Below, one piece after another: positions 43,329 to 53,626 of a stretch of DNA of 64,000 nucleotides. The DNA lies in the NCBI GenBank assembly GCA_963726795.1, contig CAVSDD010000004.1, forward strand, positions 1,054,001 through 1,118,000, read 5' to 3'. The stretch is from Hyphomicrobium_A sp963726795. Its GTDB lineage: Bacteria > Pseudomonadota > Alphaproteobacteria > Rhizobiales > Hyphomicrobiaceae. Each line of letters begins with the position of its first letter. The first letter of the stretch is position 1. The position numbers were made by a program, and so were the translations under genes. The notes beneath the pieces are model-generated. The model had not been told where the DNA came from. It saw only the letters and a program-made list of their open reading frames with translations, and searched no databases.

Positions 43329-46277
43329 ATGGCAACTGAGGCGGAGACCACCAGACCGCTCTTTGAACGCATAACGAGAACGCCGCAAGCGCACCAGGAC
43401 GCCGCTGTCGAGCGCGCGGTTGACCGCGTGCGCGAGCGCGTGCGAGCGGATGCGAACCTCGCATCCCTGGAGCTGCTTCTCGACAAGCCGCGCGTCTCAG
43501 CGTTGCTCGCGGGCGTGTTCAGCGGCTCTCCTTATCTCACCGGGCTCATCGAGCGCGATCTGCCGCGCCTTCAGCGCATTTTGTCCAGCGCGCCGGAGGC
43601 CCGGCTGGAGCAGCTGCGTGGGGAGCTTGCGCTCTCGTTGCACGCCGCGCCTGCACGCGCGGACGCCATGCGAGCGTTGCGCGTATTCAAGGTCGAGGTG
43701 GCGCTCGTCATCGCCCTGGCCGACCTCGCCGGTGTCTGGCCGGTCACGGCCGTAACCGCCGCCTTAACCGACTGCGCCGATGCGGCGCTCAACGGTGCGG
43801 TGGGCTTTCTGTTTGCCGAGGCTGCAGCACGCGGCAAGTGGCTCCCGCAGGCGGACGGCCGTGTGACGCCATCGGGATTCATCGTACTTGCCATGGGCAA
43901 GTACGGCGCGGGCGAGCTCAATTATTCAAGCGATATCGACCTCATAGTATTCTACGACCGCGCGCGCACTTCGCTGGCGCCTGGCGTCGAGCAATCCGAT
44001 TTCTTCGTGCGCCTGACGCGCGATCTGGTGCAGCTCATGGAGGAGCGCACGGCCGACGGCTATGTATTTCGCACTGACTTGCGCTTGCGTCCCGATCCGG
44101 GCGCCACCCAGCTCGCGCTGTCGACGGAGGCGGCACTCGTCTACTACGAGAGCTTCGGCCAGAACTGGGAACGTGCGGCGCTGATCAAGGCGCGCGCTTG
44201 CGCCGGTGATCTCGAGGCAGGTCGCGAGTTCCTCGACGACCTCGCCCCCTTCGTCTGGCGCAAGTATCTCGACTACGCCGCGATCGCCGACATCCACGCC
44301 ATGAAGCGGCAGATCCACGCCCACAAGGGCTTCGGCACGATTGCAGTTGCCGGGCACAACATAAAGCTTGGCCGCGGCGGCATCCGCGAGATCGAGTTCT
44401 TCGTCCAGACCCAGCAGCTCATCGCCGGCGGGCGGCAACGCGATTTGCGCACGTCGCGCACCCTGGAGGCGCTCGATCGGCTCGCTGCGCGCGGCTGGAT
44501 CAAGGAGCCGGTGGCGACGGAATTGCACGATGCCTACTTGTTCTTGCGCGAGATCGAGCACCGCTTGCAGATGGTCGCCGACGAGCAGACGCATGAGGTG
44601 CCGGATGATCCGCAACGGTTGGAAAATTTTGCGCTTTTTTGCGGATACGCGCACGTGGGCGCGTTCTCGCGCGCGCTGACGGCACGTCTCGAAACAGTGC
44701 AGCGCCACTACGCAGCTCTCTTCGAGGATAGCCCGCAGTTGACCACCGGCGGCGTCAACATGGTGTTCGCCGGCGAGCAGGACGATCCGGCGACCGTCGC
44801 AGCACTGAAGCAAATGGGCTACTCGCAGCCCGGGCAAGTGCTGGCCGCAATCCGCGGCTGGCATCACGGCCGCTACCCCGCGGTGCGCACACCGCGCGCG
44901 CGTGAGCGCCTCACGGAAGTTCAGCCGCTGCTGATTGCAGCACTTGCCGACACGGCGGACCCAGATCGCGCCTTTGCGAGTTTCGATCGGTTCCTGTCCG
45001 AGCTTCCGGCCGGCGTCCAGCTGTTTTCGCTGTGGCGCTCCAACCCCAACCTGTTGCGGTTGCTCGCCGATATTCTCGGCACGGCGCCCCGTCTTGCGCG
45101 CATCCTGTCACGGCGCCGGCGTCTTCTCGATGCCGTGCTCGATCCCGGTGCACTGGGCATGCTGCCGACCGCAGCGGAACTCGACCGTTTGATCGAAGCC
45201 GAGATCGGCGAGGGGGACAACGACCTGCAATACGTGCTCGACCGGGTGCGCGTCGTTGGCAGCGAGCAGCAGTTCCTCATCGGCATCCGCGTCCTTTCGG
45301 GAGCGATCAAGGCCAATCAGGCTGGCGGCGCATATGCGTTGCTTGCCGAGCGGCTCATCGACCACCTCAAGAGAGTGACCGAGCGCGAGTTGGAGCGTGT
45401 GCACGGCCTCGTGCCGCGCGGCGGCGCCGTCGTCATTGCCATGGGCAAGCTCGGCGGCCGCGAGATGACGGCATCATCCGACCTCGATCTGATCGTCGTG
45501 TACGATTTCGACCCCGCAGCCACCCAGTCGACCGGCCCGCGTCCGCTGGCGCCGTCGCACTACTACACGCGGCTGACGCAGCGGCTCATCAGCGCCCTGT
45601 CGTCGGCGACCGCAGAGGGCTCGCTGTACGAGGTCGACATGCGGTTGCGTCCCTCGGGCCAGCAGGGCCCCGTCGCCACGCAGCTGTCGAGCTTCATCGA
45701 GTACCAGGCCAAGGCAGCGTGGACCTGGGAGCGCATGGCCTTGACCAGGGCGCGCGTCATTGCCGGGCCGCCGGAACTGCGCGAACGCGTCGAGCGCGCC
45801 ATCGATGCGGCGCTCGTGCAGCCGCCGGACCGCGCCAAGATCACAACCGATGTGCGCGACATGCGTGAACGCATCGAGAAGGAAAAGGGCACCGACAACA
45901 TCTGGGAGTTGAAGCAGGTGCGCGGCGGGCTGGTCGATGCGGAGTTCATGGCCCAGTACCTGCAACTCATGCATGCGTCCGAGCACCCCGATATTCTCGA
46001 TCAAAACACGCTGGAGGCTCTTCGGCGGCTGCGCGATGCCGGCCTGCTGGCGCCTCAGGATGCTGAGGTTCTGATACCGGCCACCAGGCTGCTGCACGAT
46101 TTGACGCAGATTCTGCGCCTTTGCCTGGAGGGTCCTTTTGACCCGGCCACCGCGCCAAAGGGCCTGCGGGCGCTGCTTGCGCGGGCGGGCGATGCGGCAA
46201 GTTTTGCCGAGCTCGAGGCTCGCCTGCGGGCAAGTCTCGCCAGCGTTGCCCGGCTCTTTCCTGCAGTCGTTGCCTAG
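43329..46277 (+). CDS. glnE: Bifunctional glutamine synthetase adenylyltransferase/adenylyl-removing enzyme
   Basis: 982 residues, full length. Two nucleotidyltransferase domains are visible: AMGKYGAGELNYSSDIDLIV near residue 200 and AMGKLGGREMTASSDLDLIV near 710, each with the G-S-x-D-x-D-type metal site. Each is followed by its GlnD-type helical partner (RRGIREIEFFVQTQQLI-like text and VRGGLVDAEFMAQYLQL). The enzyme attaches and removes AMP on glutamine synthetase according to PII/nitrogen status. It is last in the degP-regulator-kinase-glnE array, 44 bp after the kinase. Confidence 0.97.
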   Translation: MATEAETTRPLFERITRTPQAHQDAAVERAVDRVRERVRADANLASLELLLDKPRVSALLAGVFSGSPYLTGLIERDLPRLQRILSSAPEARLEQLRGELALSLHAAPARADAMRALRVFKVEVALVIALADLAGVWPVTAVTAALTDCADAALNGAVGFLFAEAAARGKWLPQADGRVTPSGFIVLAMGKYGAGELNYSSDIDLIVFYDRARTSLAPGVEQSDFFVRLTRDLVQLMEERTADGYVFRTDLRLRPDPGATQLALSTEAALVYYESFGQNWERAALIKARACAGDLEAGREFLDDLAPFVWRKYLDYAAIADIHAMKRQIHAHKGFGTIAVAGHNIKLGRGGIREIEFFVQTQQLIAGGRQRDLRTSRTLEALDRLAARGWIKEPVATELHDAYLFLREIEHRLQMVADEQTHEVPDDPQRLENFALFCGYAHVGAFSRALTARLETVQRHYAALFEDSPQLTTGGVNMVFAGEQDDPATVAALKQMGYSQPGQVLAAIRGWHHGRYPAVRTPRARERLTEVQPLLIAALADTADPDRAFASFDRFLSELPAGVQLFSLWRSNPNLLRLLADILGTAPRLARILSRRRRLLDAVLDPGALGMLPTAAELDRLIEAEIGEGDNDLQYVLDRVRVVGSEQQFLIGIRVLSGAIKANQAGGAYALLAERLIDHLKRVTERELERVHGLVPRGGAVVIAMGKLGGREMTASSDLDLIVVYDFDPAATQSTGPRPLAPSHYYTRLTQRLISALSSATAEGSLYEVDMRLRPSGQQGPVATQLSSFIEYQAKAAWTWERMALTRARVIAGPPELRERVERAIDAALVQPPDRAKITTDVRDMRERIEKEKGTDNIWELKQVRGGLVDAEFMAQYLQLMHASEHPDILDQNTLEALRRLRDAGLLAPQDAEVLIPATRLLHDLTQILRLCLEGPFDPATAPKGLRALLARAGDAASFAELEARLRASLASVARLFPAVVA

Positions 46278-46423
46278 CCTGAGGGTTCTAACGCCTTGCC
46301 TGTGCCGACGGATTTAGGCCTGAGGGCCGTTTTCCCCACCATAGGGCGCTGTTTGGGCCGGAGGCGACGTCTGAGGTCGCCGAAAAGCCAGATACAGCGT
46401 TACACTGGGAGCGCAAGATTTCG

Positions 46424-47065
46424 ATGGCCATGCCGAGGCTCGCAGTGGCGGCAAAAAGGGTGGTGCCCGGGCCGCACGGAAACGCCGTGACGGATACTGA
46501 GGCAAAAGTGGAGGCCACGCTCGTGGCGGCCGCTGCCGACGGCGATGCGGCGGCGTTCCGCGCGCTCGTCGAGCGACACCTTTCCGGCGTGCTCGCCGTC
46601 GCTCGCCGTATGCTGCGCGATGAGGCCGAGGCCGAGGATGTCGCTCAGGAGGCCATGTTGCGGCTGTGGCGATCGGCGGACGGCCTGGAGGTCGGACCGC
46701 TGGGGTTGCGACCCTGGTTGCGGCGTGTCGTCTCAAACCTATGCGTGGACCGCATGCGCTCAGGGCGCCGCTTGACCGTGGTCGCAGAGGTTCCCGAGCG
46801 TTCCGAACCGGCGAGCCAGCTTGCCGACGTGGAAGCCGGCGAGGTGAGCCAACGCGTCGATGCCGCCTTGAAGGATCTTCCCGACAGGCAGCGCATGGCT
46901 CTCACGTTGTTCCATTACGAAGGCCTCAGCCAGATCGAGGTGGGGCGCATCATGGGGATTTCGGACGAGGCAGTGGAATCGCTGCTCGCCCGCGCACGAA
47001 GAAGCTTGAAGGTCGCTTTGCGCGACGAATGGCGCGATCTGCTCGCCGACGGTGAGCTGCAGTAG
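46424..47065 (+). CDS. ECF-type RNA polymerase sigma factor
   Basis: 213 residues. Sigma2: AFRALVERHLSGVLAVARRM with EAEDVAQEAMLRLWRS. Sigma4: LPDRQRMALTLFHYEGLSQIE with VGRIMGISDEAVESLLARARR. The N-terminal ~20 residues are not family-like, so the start may be GTG 46487 (VTDTEAKVEATL). It forms an operon with a membrane protein (anti-sigma candidate) and a Spy-like protein, the standard arrangement for envelope- or metal-stress sigma factors. The 146-bp gap upstream should hold its autoregulated promoter. Confidence 0.92.
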   Translation: MAMPRLAVAAKRVVPGPHGNAVTDTEAKVEATLVAAAADGDAAAFRALVERHLSGVLAVARRMLRDEAEAEDVAQEAMLRLWRSADGLEVGPLGLRPWLRRVVSNLCVDRMRSGRRLTVVAEVPERSEPASQLADVEAGEVSQRVDAALKDLPDRQRMALTLFHYEGLSQIEVGRIMGISDEAVESLLARARRSLKVALRDEWRDLLADGELQ

Positions 47066-47106
47066 GCGACCACGAAATTTGGATCTTGAGAAGAAGAGAC
47101 TGAGCG

Positions 47107-47655
47107 ATGGCGAAGGATGGACGAGTAGAGGACAGGCAGGCGCTGGAGCGCCTGTTGGATGTCTGCGGCGCCGACCGGACGCGTTGGCCTGCCCGCGAGC
47201 GGCTGCGGTTTGCCAGCTTCATCGGTGAGGATGAGGGGGCAAAGCGGATGCTGGCGGAAGCCGATGCCCTCGATTCCCTTCTCGACCGCGCCCCTCGGGC
47301 AAGCGAGGCGCGCGAGCGCGCGCTGCAGGAGCGTATCGTTGCCGCAGCGCTGCGGTCTTCTGAGACCAAGCTTGCGGTGGTTCCCAGCCGTGCCCTTGCG
47401 CCAGCCGCGTCTTCGCTAAGCACCAAGCTTCCTGCTTTGCGCGGATTCGGCGGTGGTCGCGTGAAGGGGGAGTGGCCAGCCGCCGCACTGCTTGCGGCGT
47501 CGCTCGTCATGGGTGTGATCCTCGGCTCGGCGGGTACGCTCGACAGAGCCGTGCAGGAGATGGCTGAAATTTCCGGTTACACGACGGCGACCGATCCATC
47601 GCAGGTTGCACTCGGCGAAGAGATCGTCGCTCCGGTCGAAGAGGATCTGCTATGA
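47107..47655 (+). CDS. Single-TM protein, probable anti-sigma factor
   Basis: 182 residues. The cytoplasmic N-terminal half is helical and charged (LERLLDVCGADRTRWPARERL, GAKRMLAEADALDSLLD, EARERALQERIVAAAL). One TM follows near 125-143 (AAALLAASLVMGVILGSAGTL), then a short periplasmic tail (ISGYTTATDPSQVALGEE). The place immediately after the sigma gene and this topology suggest it holds the sigma factor at the membrane. No zinc-binding anti-sigma motif is present, so the assignment is by context. Its stop overlaps the next gene. Confidence 0.7.
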   Translation: MAKDGRVEDRQALERLLDVCGADRTRWPARERLRFASFIGEDEGAKRMLAEADALDSLLDRAPRASEARERALQERIVAAALRSSETKLAVVPSRALAPAASSLSTKLPALRGFGGGRVKGEWPAAALLAASLVMGVILGSAGTLDRAVQEMAEISGYTTATDPSQVALGEEIVAPVEEDLL

Positions 47656-48149
47656 CGGTCGAAGCTTCAAACAAGCCGACGGGCCGTTCTGCGCGCATCT
47701 GGTTGATGGTATCGCTCGCGCTCAACGTGCTTTTCATCGGCGGCTTCGCGAGCGCATTCGTGATGCACCACCATGGGCATCACGGGCGCAAGGAATCCGG
47801 TCTCATGGCTTTTGCGCGCACGTTGCCGGCTGAGCGCAAGGACATGATCAAGCAGAAGATTGCAGGTGAGCAGTCAAACATGGCGTCCTTGAATAAGGCC
47901 GAGCATGAAGCGCGCACGGCTGCGCGAAACATTCTGCTGGAAGAGCCGTTCGACAAGGACAAGTTCAAGACGGCGCTCGATAAGGCGGTTGACGCCGACG
48001 CCCAGACAAAGCACGCCCGCATGGCGCTATTGGCTTCGGCGACTTCGGATCTGACGCCGGCCGAGCGCAAGCAGCTTCACGACTGGATCGAGAAGCATCG
48101 TCCGCTGCCGCCGCTTCGCGAAGACCCGGACGCCAAGGCTGCGCAATAG
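47652..48149 (+). CDS. Spy/CpxP-like periplasmic heavy-metal sensor protein
   Basis: 165 residues. Membrane/signal segment WLMVSLALNVLFIGGFASAFV, then the His-rich MHHHGHHGRKES and a helical domain with AFARTLPAERKDMIKQKI, EHEARTAARNILLEEPFD, KDKFKTALDKAVDADAQTK and SATSDLTPAERKQLHDWIE. The LTPAER-type motif and size match the metal-resistance (Spy/CpxP/ZraP-like) family. The His cluster could bind Cu or Zn. The start overlaps the previous gene by 4 bp (ATGA), so it is the third gene of the sigma operon. Confidence 0.88.
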   Translation: MTVEASNKPTGRSARIWLMVSLALNVLFIGGFASAFVMHHHGHHGRKESGLMAFARTLPAERKDMIKQKIAGEQSNMASLNKAEHEARTAARNILLEEPFDKDKFKTALDKAVDADAQTKHARMALLASATSDLTPAERKQLHDWIEKHRPLPPLREDPDAKAAQ

Positions 48150-48154
48150 GTCGC

Positions 48155-49291
48155 TCAGCCGAACGCCGGTGCTGCTACTGCTTCATCGAGTGCGGCGCCG
48201 TGCCCGTGACCCGCTTTGCGGGCCTTGCTGAAGAAATCGGTCTGAGCGGCGCGGTCCAGCACCGTCACCGCGCGCCAGCCGTGGCTCGGGGCGTCAAATT
48301 CCAGAAGCGACGCTCCCTGCATCTCGAGCAGCGTACGCGCCAGACAGATCGCGAGCGAGCCGCCGTCGGAGGCGCGCCGCTTGCCCTCGTTGGAAACCGA
48401 AAGGCTGAGCTCGACCAGCTCGCTCTCGGTGTCGGCGAGCAGGATCACGCGCGCGCCGTTGGCAGCGCGGGCGATTCCTTCGGACAGGATATTTACGAGA
48501 ACCTGGCGCAGGGCGCGGGGCTCACCGATGACTTCCAGCCCCATCGGGATCGACGCCTCGAAGTTGATCGCGCGCGCCGCCGCCTTGCGGGCGAGAAAAT
48601 TCCAGGCGTCCTTGGCGAGGATCGCAATATCGCAGGCTTCCGCACTTTCGCGGTTGGCAGGCGTCGCCATGAGCGCGGTCAGTGCAAGCGTGTCCTCCGC
48701 CGATTTCAGCAGCTCCGTGGCGCTGTCGCGGATGTGATGCACGTAGTCATGATAGCGGTCATCGCCGAGCGGCCCGAAAAGCTCCAGCGTCATCGCTTCC
48801 GAGAATCCCATGACGGCATTGAGGGGCGTGCGCAGGTCGTGGTTGACCCGCGACATGAGCTCGGCCCAGCTCCGGTCTTTGGGCTCGGCGGCAAAGCGCA
48901 GCCGGCGCGGCGAAGGCGCCATCGTTCGTCGCGAATTCTGGATGCCCTGCGGGCTAGCTTGTGGACCATGGCGGGACGGGTTCGCACCCGCAGTACGAAG
49001 CGAGCGGCGTCGAGAGCCAGGGGAGGACGAATCGCGCCAGCCGCTGCCAACCGCGAACAGGACGAGCAGCGCCCCGCAGCACAGCAGCAATGTGGATGTC
49101 AGATTGGACGGCAGGAGCGGCGCGAGAAACCCCAATCCTGCAAGCGGAACCGCCAAGGCAAACGCCGGATGGCAAGAGCCAACGGCGCGTCTAATCAAAG
49201 ACGCCGCAACGCGCATCTTCATGACGTGCGCTGCGAAAAAGCCTCGAGCAACAGGCCGCGCGCGCAGGCCGGCGGACGTGGTCCACGCCAT
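48155..49291 (-). CDS. Orphan sensor histidine kinase
   Basis: From ATG 49291 (MAWTTSAGLRARP) the product has two close membrane segments (~50-95: FALAVPLAGLGFLAPLLPSNL, TLLLCCGALLVLFAVGSGW). HisKA follows with ELMSRVNHDLRTPLNAVMGFS (phosphorylatable His in NHDLRTP). The ATPase domain has a weak N box (QVLVNILSEGIARAANG) and lacks a clear DxGxG motif (SVSNEGKRRASDGG). The degenerate ATP-lid suggests low kinase activity or a scaffold/phosphatase role. There is no regulator next to it. It converges on the Spy-like gene with a 5-bp gap. An upstream ATG at 49417 is less likely. Confidence 0.75.
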   Translation of the reverse strand: MAWTTSAGLRARPVARGFFAAHVMKMRVAASLIRRAVGSCHPAFALAVPLAGLGFLAPLLPSNLTSTLLLCCGALLVLFAVGSGWRDSSSPGSRRRSLRTAGANPSRHGPQASPQGIQNSRRTMAPSPRRLRFAAEPKDRSWAELMSRVNHDLRTPLNAVMGFSEAMTLELFGPLGDDRYHDYVHHIRDSATELLKSAEDTLALTALMATPANRESAEACDIAILAKDAWNFLARKAAARAINFEASIPMGLEVIGEPRALRQVLVNILSEGIARAANGARVILLADTESELVELSLSVSNEGKRRASDGGSLAICLARTLLEMQGASLLEFDAPSHGWRAVTVLDRAAQTDFFSKARKAGHGHGAALDEAVAAPAFG

Positions 49292-49431
49292 CCCAATCTC
49301 CCCGAATTGTGCCTGAATGCAACGCGGACTCGAGTAAGCCCCACCACCCCGAATCACCTCAGTAACTTCACACCATCGCGAATCGGCTGTCGAGGGGTAA
49401 CGGGTCCACGGGGTCAATTAATTTTTAGGAG

Positions 49432-52083
49432 TTACGCATCGATCATCTTTGCAACGATCTCATGCACGTCGGGAGACAGACCCTTCGTCTTCGCAATGCG
49501 CTGCAGCGCCTTGCGGGCATGCGCCCGCCGGCCTGATTCGAGCGCGCGCCAGCTGCGGAAGGCGCCGACCATTCGAGCCGCAACTTGCGGATTCAACTTG
49601 TCGAGCTGCAGCACCTCGTCGGCGACAAACGCGTAGCCCGCGCCATCGGGCCGATTGAACTGCACAGGGTTGCCGGCCGCGAACGTGCCTACCAGCGCGC
49701 GCACCTTATTGGGAGCGGTGCGTTGGAACAGTGGATCGCGCGTCAGCGCCTTGACCGTCTTGAGCGTTCCCGCGCGCGGCGACTGGGCCTGGGCCGCAAA
49801 CCACGTGTCGATGACGACGTGATCGCCCTTCCAGCGTTTGTGGAAATCAGCGAGCGCGCGCGTTCCTTCGGCCCCTCCCTCCGTGGCCAGCAAGAAGAGG
49901 GCGTGCGCGCGATCGGTCATGTTAGTCGCGGAAGAATAGTGCTGCGAGAGACGCCGGATATCGTGCGGCGTCCTTCTCGCGGTGAGCAGCGTCAGGGCGG
50001 CGTTGCGCAGCGCGCGGCGCCCCGCACTTGCGGGATCGGGCGAGAACGGCAGATCGTCGGTCATCTCGGCATAGATGGCTTCAAGCCGCGCTCCCAGAGT
50101 GCGGCCGATTTGGCCGGCGAGCCGCCGATGGGCGCGATAAATAAGCTGGGGATCGACATTTTTGCCGATGACGCGCGCGACATCGGCCTGTGTCGGCAAT
50201 CGCAGCAGCTCGGCACAATAGGCCGGGTCGAGCGCGTCTCCGCTCATCGCCGCGCCGAGCGCCTTGGCGTAGCGCAGGCCTTGCGCGGTTGGCTTGCCTT
50301 GCGCCAAGGCGCGCGTGAGTGCCGCGAGCGTTCGCGTCGCATAGGTGTTGGCGGCCTGCCAGCGATTGAACAGGTCGCCGTCGCTGGTCATCAGGAACTC
50401 GATATCGCGCTCGGCGAGATCGATCGTCACGTTCACGGGTGCTGAAAATTCGCGCAGCAGCGACGGCACCGGCCGGGAGGCCACATCGGCGAATCGGAAG
50501 GTCTGCTTGCGCTTGGTGATCGACACGATTCCGTCTGCGACCGGCTCGCCGCCGTCGCTCTTCAATTCGACCTCGTCGCCGTTTGCACTCAATAGGCCGA
50601 GGCGCAGCGGAATGTGCATCGGCTTCTTGTTCGCTTGGCCGGGCGTCGGCGGCAGCACTTGCTCGACCTCGAGCTCGGCTTTGCGTTTTGTCTTGTCATA
50701 ACGCAGCGCGCACACGAGCTCTGGCGTTCCCGATTGCGAATACCAAAGTCGGAACTGCGCAAGATCGCGTCCCGAGACCTCCTCGAAGCATTCGAGGAAA
50801 TCCTCGACCGTCGCAGCACGTCCGTCGTGGCGCGCAAAATATAGATCCATTCCCTTGCGGAAGGTCTCGCGTCCCAGCAGCGATTGCAGCATGCGCACGA
50901 CCTCGGCGCCCTTCTCGTAGACAGTCGCCGTATAGAAGTTGTTGATCTCGATGTAGCTCTCAGGGCGCACCGGATGGGCGAGCGGCCCCGCGTCCTCGGC
51001 GAACTGGTGCGATTTCAACCCGCGAACATCCGTGATGCGCTGCACGGTTGCCGAGCGCTGTTCGCCGGAAAATTCCTGGTCGCGAAAAACCGTCAGCCCT
51101 TCCTTGAGGCAGAGCTGGAACCAGTCGCGGCAGGTGATGCGGTTGCCGGTCCAGTTGTGGAAATACTCGTGCGCCACGACGCTCTCGATCGCCTCGAACA
51201 TCGTGTCGGTCGCGGTGTCGGGTGACGCGAGGATCAGCCTGTCGTTAAAGACGTTGAGGCCTTTGTTCTCCATCGCGCCCATGTTGAAATCGGAAACGGC
51301 GACGATGTTGAAGACGTCGAGATCATACTCGCGGCCGAACCGCTGCTCGTCCCAACGCATGGCCCGCTTCAGGCAATCCATCGCCCACGAGGCGCGCGCT
51401 TCCTTGCCGTGCTCCACGTAAATGCCGAGCTCGACCTCGCGCCCGGACATGGTGTGGAACGTCGAGGCGATCGATGACAGATCGCCGCCCACGAGCGCGA
51501 ACAGATAACAGGGCTTGGGAAAGGGATCGTGCCAGATCGCGTAGTGGCGCTGTCCGCCGTCAAGCAGGCCTCGCTCCACCGGATTGCCGTTCGACAGCAA
51601 TACCGGCGCCTCGTGCGGATCGGCTTCGATACGCACCGTATAGGTGGAGAGCACGTCAGGACGGTCGAGAAAATACGTGAGGCGGCGGAAGCCTTCGGCC
51701 TCGCACTGGCTGCAATAGATGCCCTTGGTGCGATACAGACCCTGCAGCGCCTTGTTGGCTTCGGGATCGAGCAGCGTCTCGATCTCGAGCGTGAAGGGCT
51801 CGCTCGGGGTCTTGAGCAAGGTGAGCGAATTCTCGGTCTGGCGATAATCCTGCTTCGAGAGTAGTTCGCCGTCGCGCGCGATGCTGACCAACTCGAAGTG
51901 CTCGCCGTCAAGTCGCAACTGCTGCATGCGCCCGACCGCGTCGGGATTGGGGCGGATTGAAAGGCGCGCGCGCACGCGCGTCGCGTTGGGAGCAAGTGCG
52001 AATACGAGATCGACGTTGTCGATCAGATAGTACGGTGGCCGGTAGTCCTTGAGCTGGACCGGGCGGGGCGTCTCGACCTTCAT
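49432..52083 (-). CDS. pepN: Aminopeptidase N (M1 family)
   Basis: 883 residues, the usual length for proteobacterial PepN. Exopeptidase motif GAMEN in NMGAMENKGLNVF. Zinc site HEYFHNW (HExxH), with the third ligand Glu 19 residues on in LKEGLTVFRDQEFSG. The N-terminal beta-sandwich, the catalytic domain and the C-terminal helical repeat region are all unbroken. It removes N-terminal residues from peptides in the cytoplasm. The gene is monocistronic. Confidence 0.97.
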   Translation of the reverse strand: MKVETPRPVQLKDYRPPYYLIDNVDLVFALAPNATRVRARLSIRPNPDAVGRMQQLRLDGEHFELVSIARDGELLSKQDYRQTENSLTLLKTPSEPFTLEIETLLDPEANKALQGLYRTKGIYCSQCEAEGFRRLTYFLDRPDVLSTYTVRIEADPHEAPVLLSNGNPVERGLLDGGQRHYAIWHDPFPKPCYLFALVGGDLSSIASTFHTMSGREVELGIYVEHGKEARASWAMDCLKRAMRWDEQRFGREYDLDVFNIVAVSDFNMGAMENKGLNVFNDRLILASPDTATDTMFEAIESVVAHEYFHNWTGNRITCRDWFQLCLKEGLTVFRDQEFSGEQRSATVQRITDVRGLKSHQFAEDAGPLAHPVRPESYIEINNFYTATVYEKGAEVVRMLQSLLGRETFRKGMDLYFARHDGRAATVEDFLECFEEVSGRDLAQFRLWYSQSGTPELVCALRYDKTKRKAELEVEQVLPPTPGQANKKPMHIPLRLGLLSANGDEVELKSDGGEPVADGIVSITKRKQTFRFADVASRPVPSLLREFSAPVNVTIDLAERDIEFLMTSDGDLFNRWQAANTYATRTLAALTRALAQGKPTAQGLRYAKALGAAMSGDALDPAYCAELLRLPTQADVARVIGKNVDPQLIYRAHRRLAGQIGRTLGARLEAIYAEMTDDLPFSPDPASAGRRALRNAALTLLTARRTPHDIRRLSQHYSSATNMTDRAHALFLLATEGGAEGTRALADFHKRWKGDHVVIDTWFAAQAQSPRAGTLKTVKALTRDPLFQRTAPNKVRALVGTFAAGNPVQFNRPDGAGYAFVADEVLQLDKLNPQVAARMVGAFRSWRALESGRRAHARKALQRIAKTKGLSPDVHEIVAKMIDA

Positions 52084-52256
52084 GAATTTCTGGCGTCTGC
52101 GGCTTGCTGCGGCCGCAACGGGAGACCGCTGCGGTTCAGTCAGGAGGCTGAAACTTGCAGCTTCGTGACTATCACGTATTGCACGCGCCGCGCAAAGACA
52201 GCGGCTACAAGCCTAACGCCCAACGCAAACTTGCGATGAGGTGCTGTAATCGCGCG

Positions 52257-52628
52257 TCAGTTGCAGGCCGAGATGATCGCCGTGCAGAGTTGCTCGGGCG
52301 ACACGGGTTTGGCCAAGACATTCTGATTCTCGTCGCGGCGGACGAGAACGCGCGGATAGCCTGTCACCACGACGTAGGGAATGCCGCGACTCTCGAGCGC
52401 CCCCTGCAAAGCTTCGCTGTTGCGGTCCGCCAGCGCAAAATCGACGACGGCGACATCAACATGCAGTTTGTCGAGAAACGCAATCGCCTGCCCGGCTCGG
52501 TGGAACGGACCTACAACCTCAGCGCCTTCGCCGCACAGCTGATTGCAGTAGTCGATCGCGACGAGCGGTTCGTCTTCCACCACCAGTACTCGGCGGCCAT
52601 CGAGCTTGCCATGATGATGAATGCCCAC
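52257..52628 (-). CDS. Stand-alone receiver-domain protein
   Basis: 123 residues, a single REC domain with no output domain. VLVVEDEPLVAIDY provides the acidic pocket, VDVAVVDFALADRNS the phospho-acceptor Asp, and VLAKPVSPEQL the Lys-Pro. Receiver-only proteins of this type are common in Hyphomicrobiales and serve as phosphate sinks or shuttles for HWE-type or orphan kinases. Two orphan kinases occur in this window (48.2 kb and 59.9 kb), but there is no direct evidence of pairing. Confidence 0.9.
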   Translation of the reverse strand: MGIHHHGKLDGRRVLVVEDEPLVAIDYCNQLCGEGAEVVGPFHRAGQAIAFLDKLHVDVAVVDFALADRNSEALQGALESRGIPYVVVTGYPRVLVRRDENQNVLAKPVSPEQLCTAIISACN

Positions 52629-52693
52629 TGCGAGATCCTTCCAGTTACCCAGATTTGAAGGGCAAACCCTCAGGCCACGCTATCGTTCCGGCC

Positions 52694-53413
<720 letters not shown>

Positions 53414-53626
53414 GGCCTGAGCGTCGCTCTGAATGGATTGCGGCCTACTGAATTTTCCCAATCGACATAAAGCAATTTTGCGCGTGGTAAACGCGACCAT
53501 GTGCCCGACACGTTGGATTTTATGCTCGCTGGATGTTGGTGCGCGGGCGCAGCTGAATCATGCAGGTAGCTTTCTCGGCGCGGTTTCGTATGGTCTCAAC
53601 GTTAAGTTCCCAATGATGGAGTGTGC

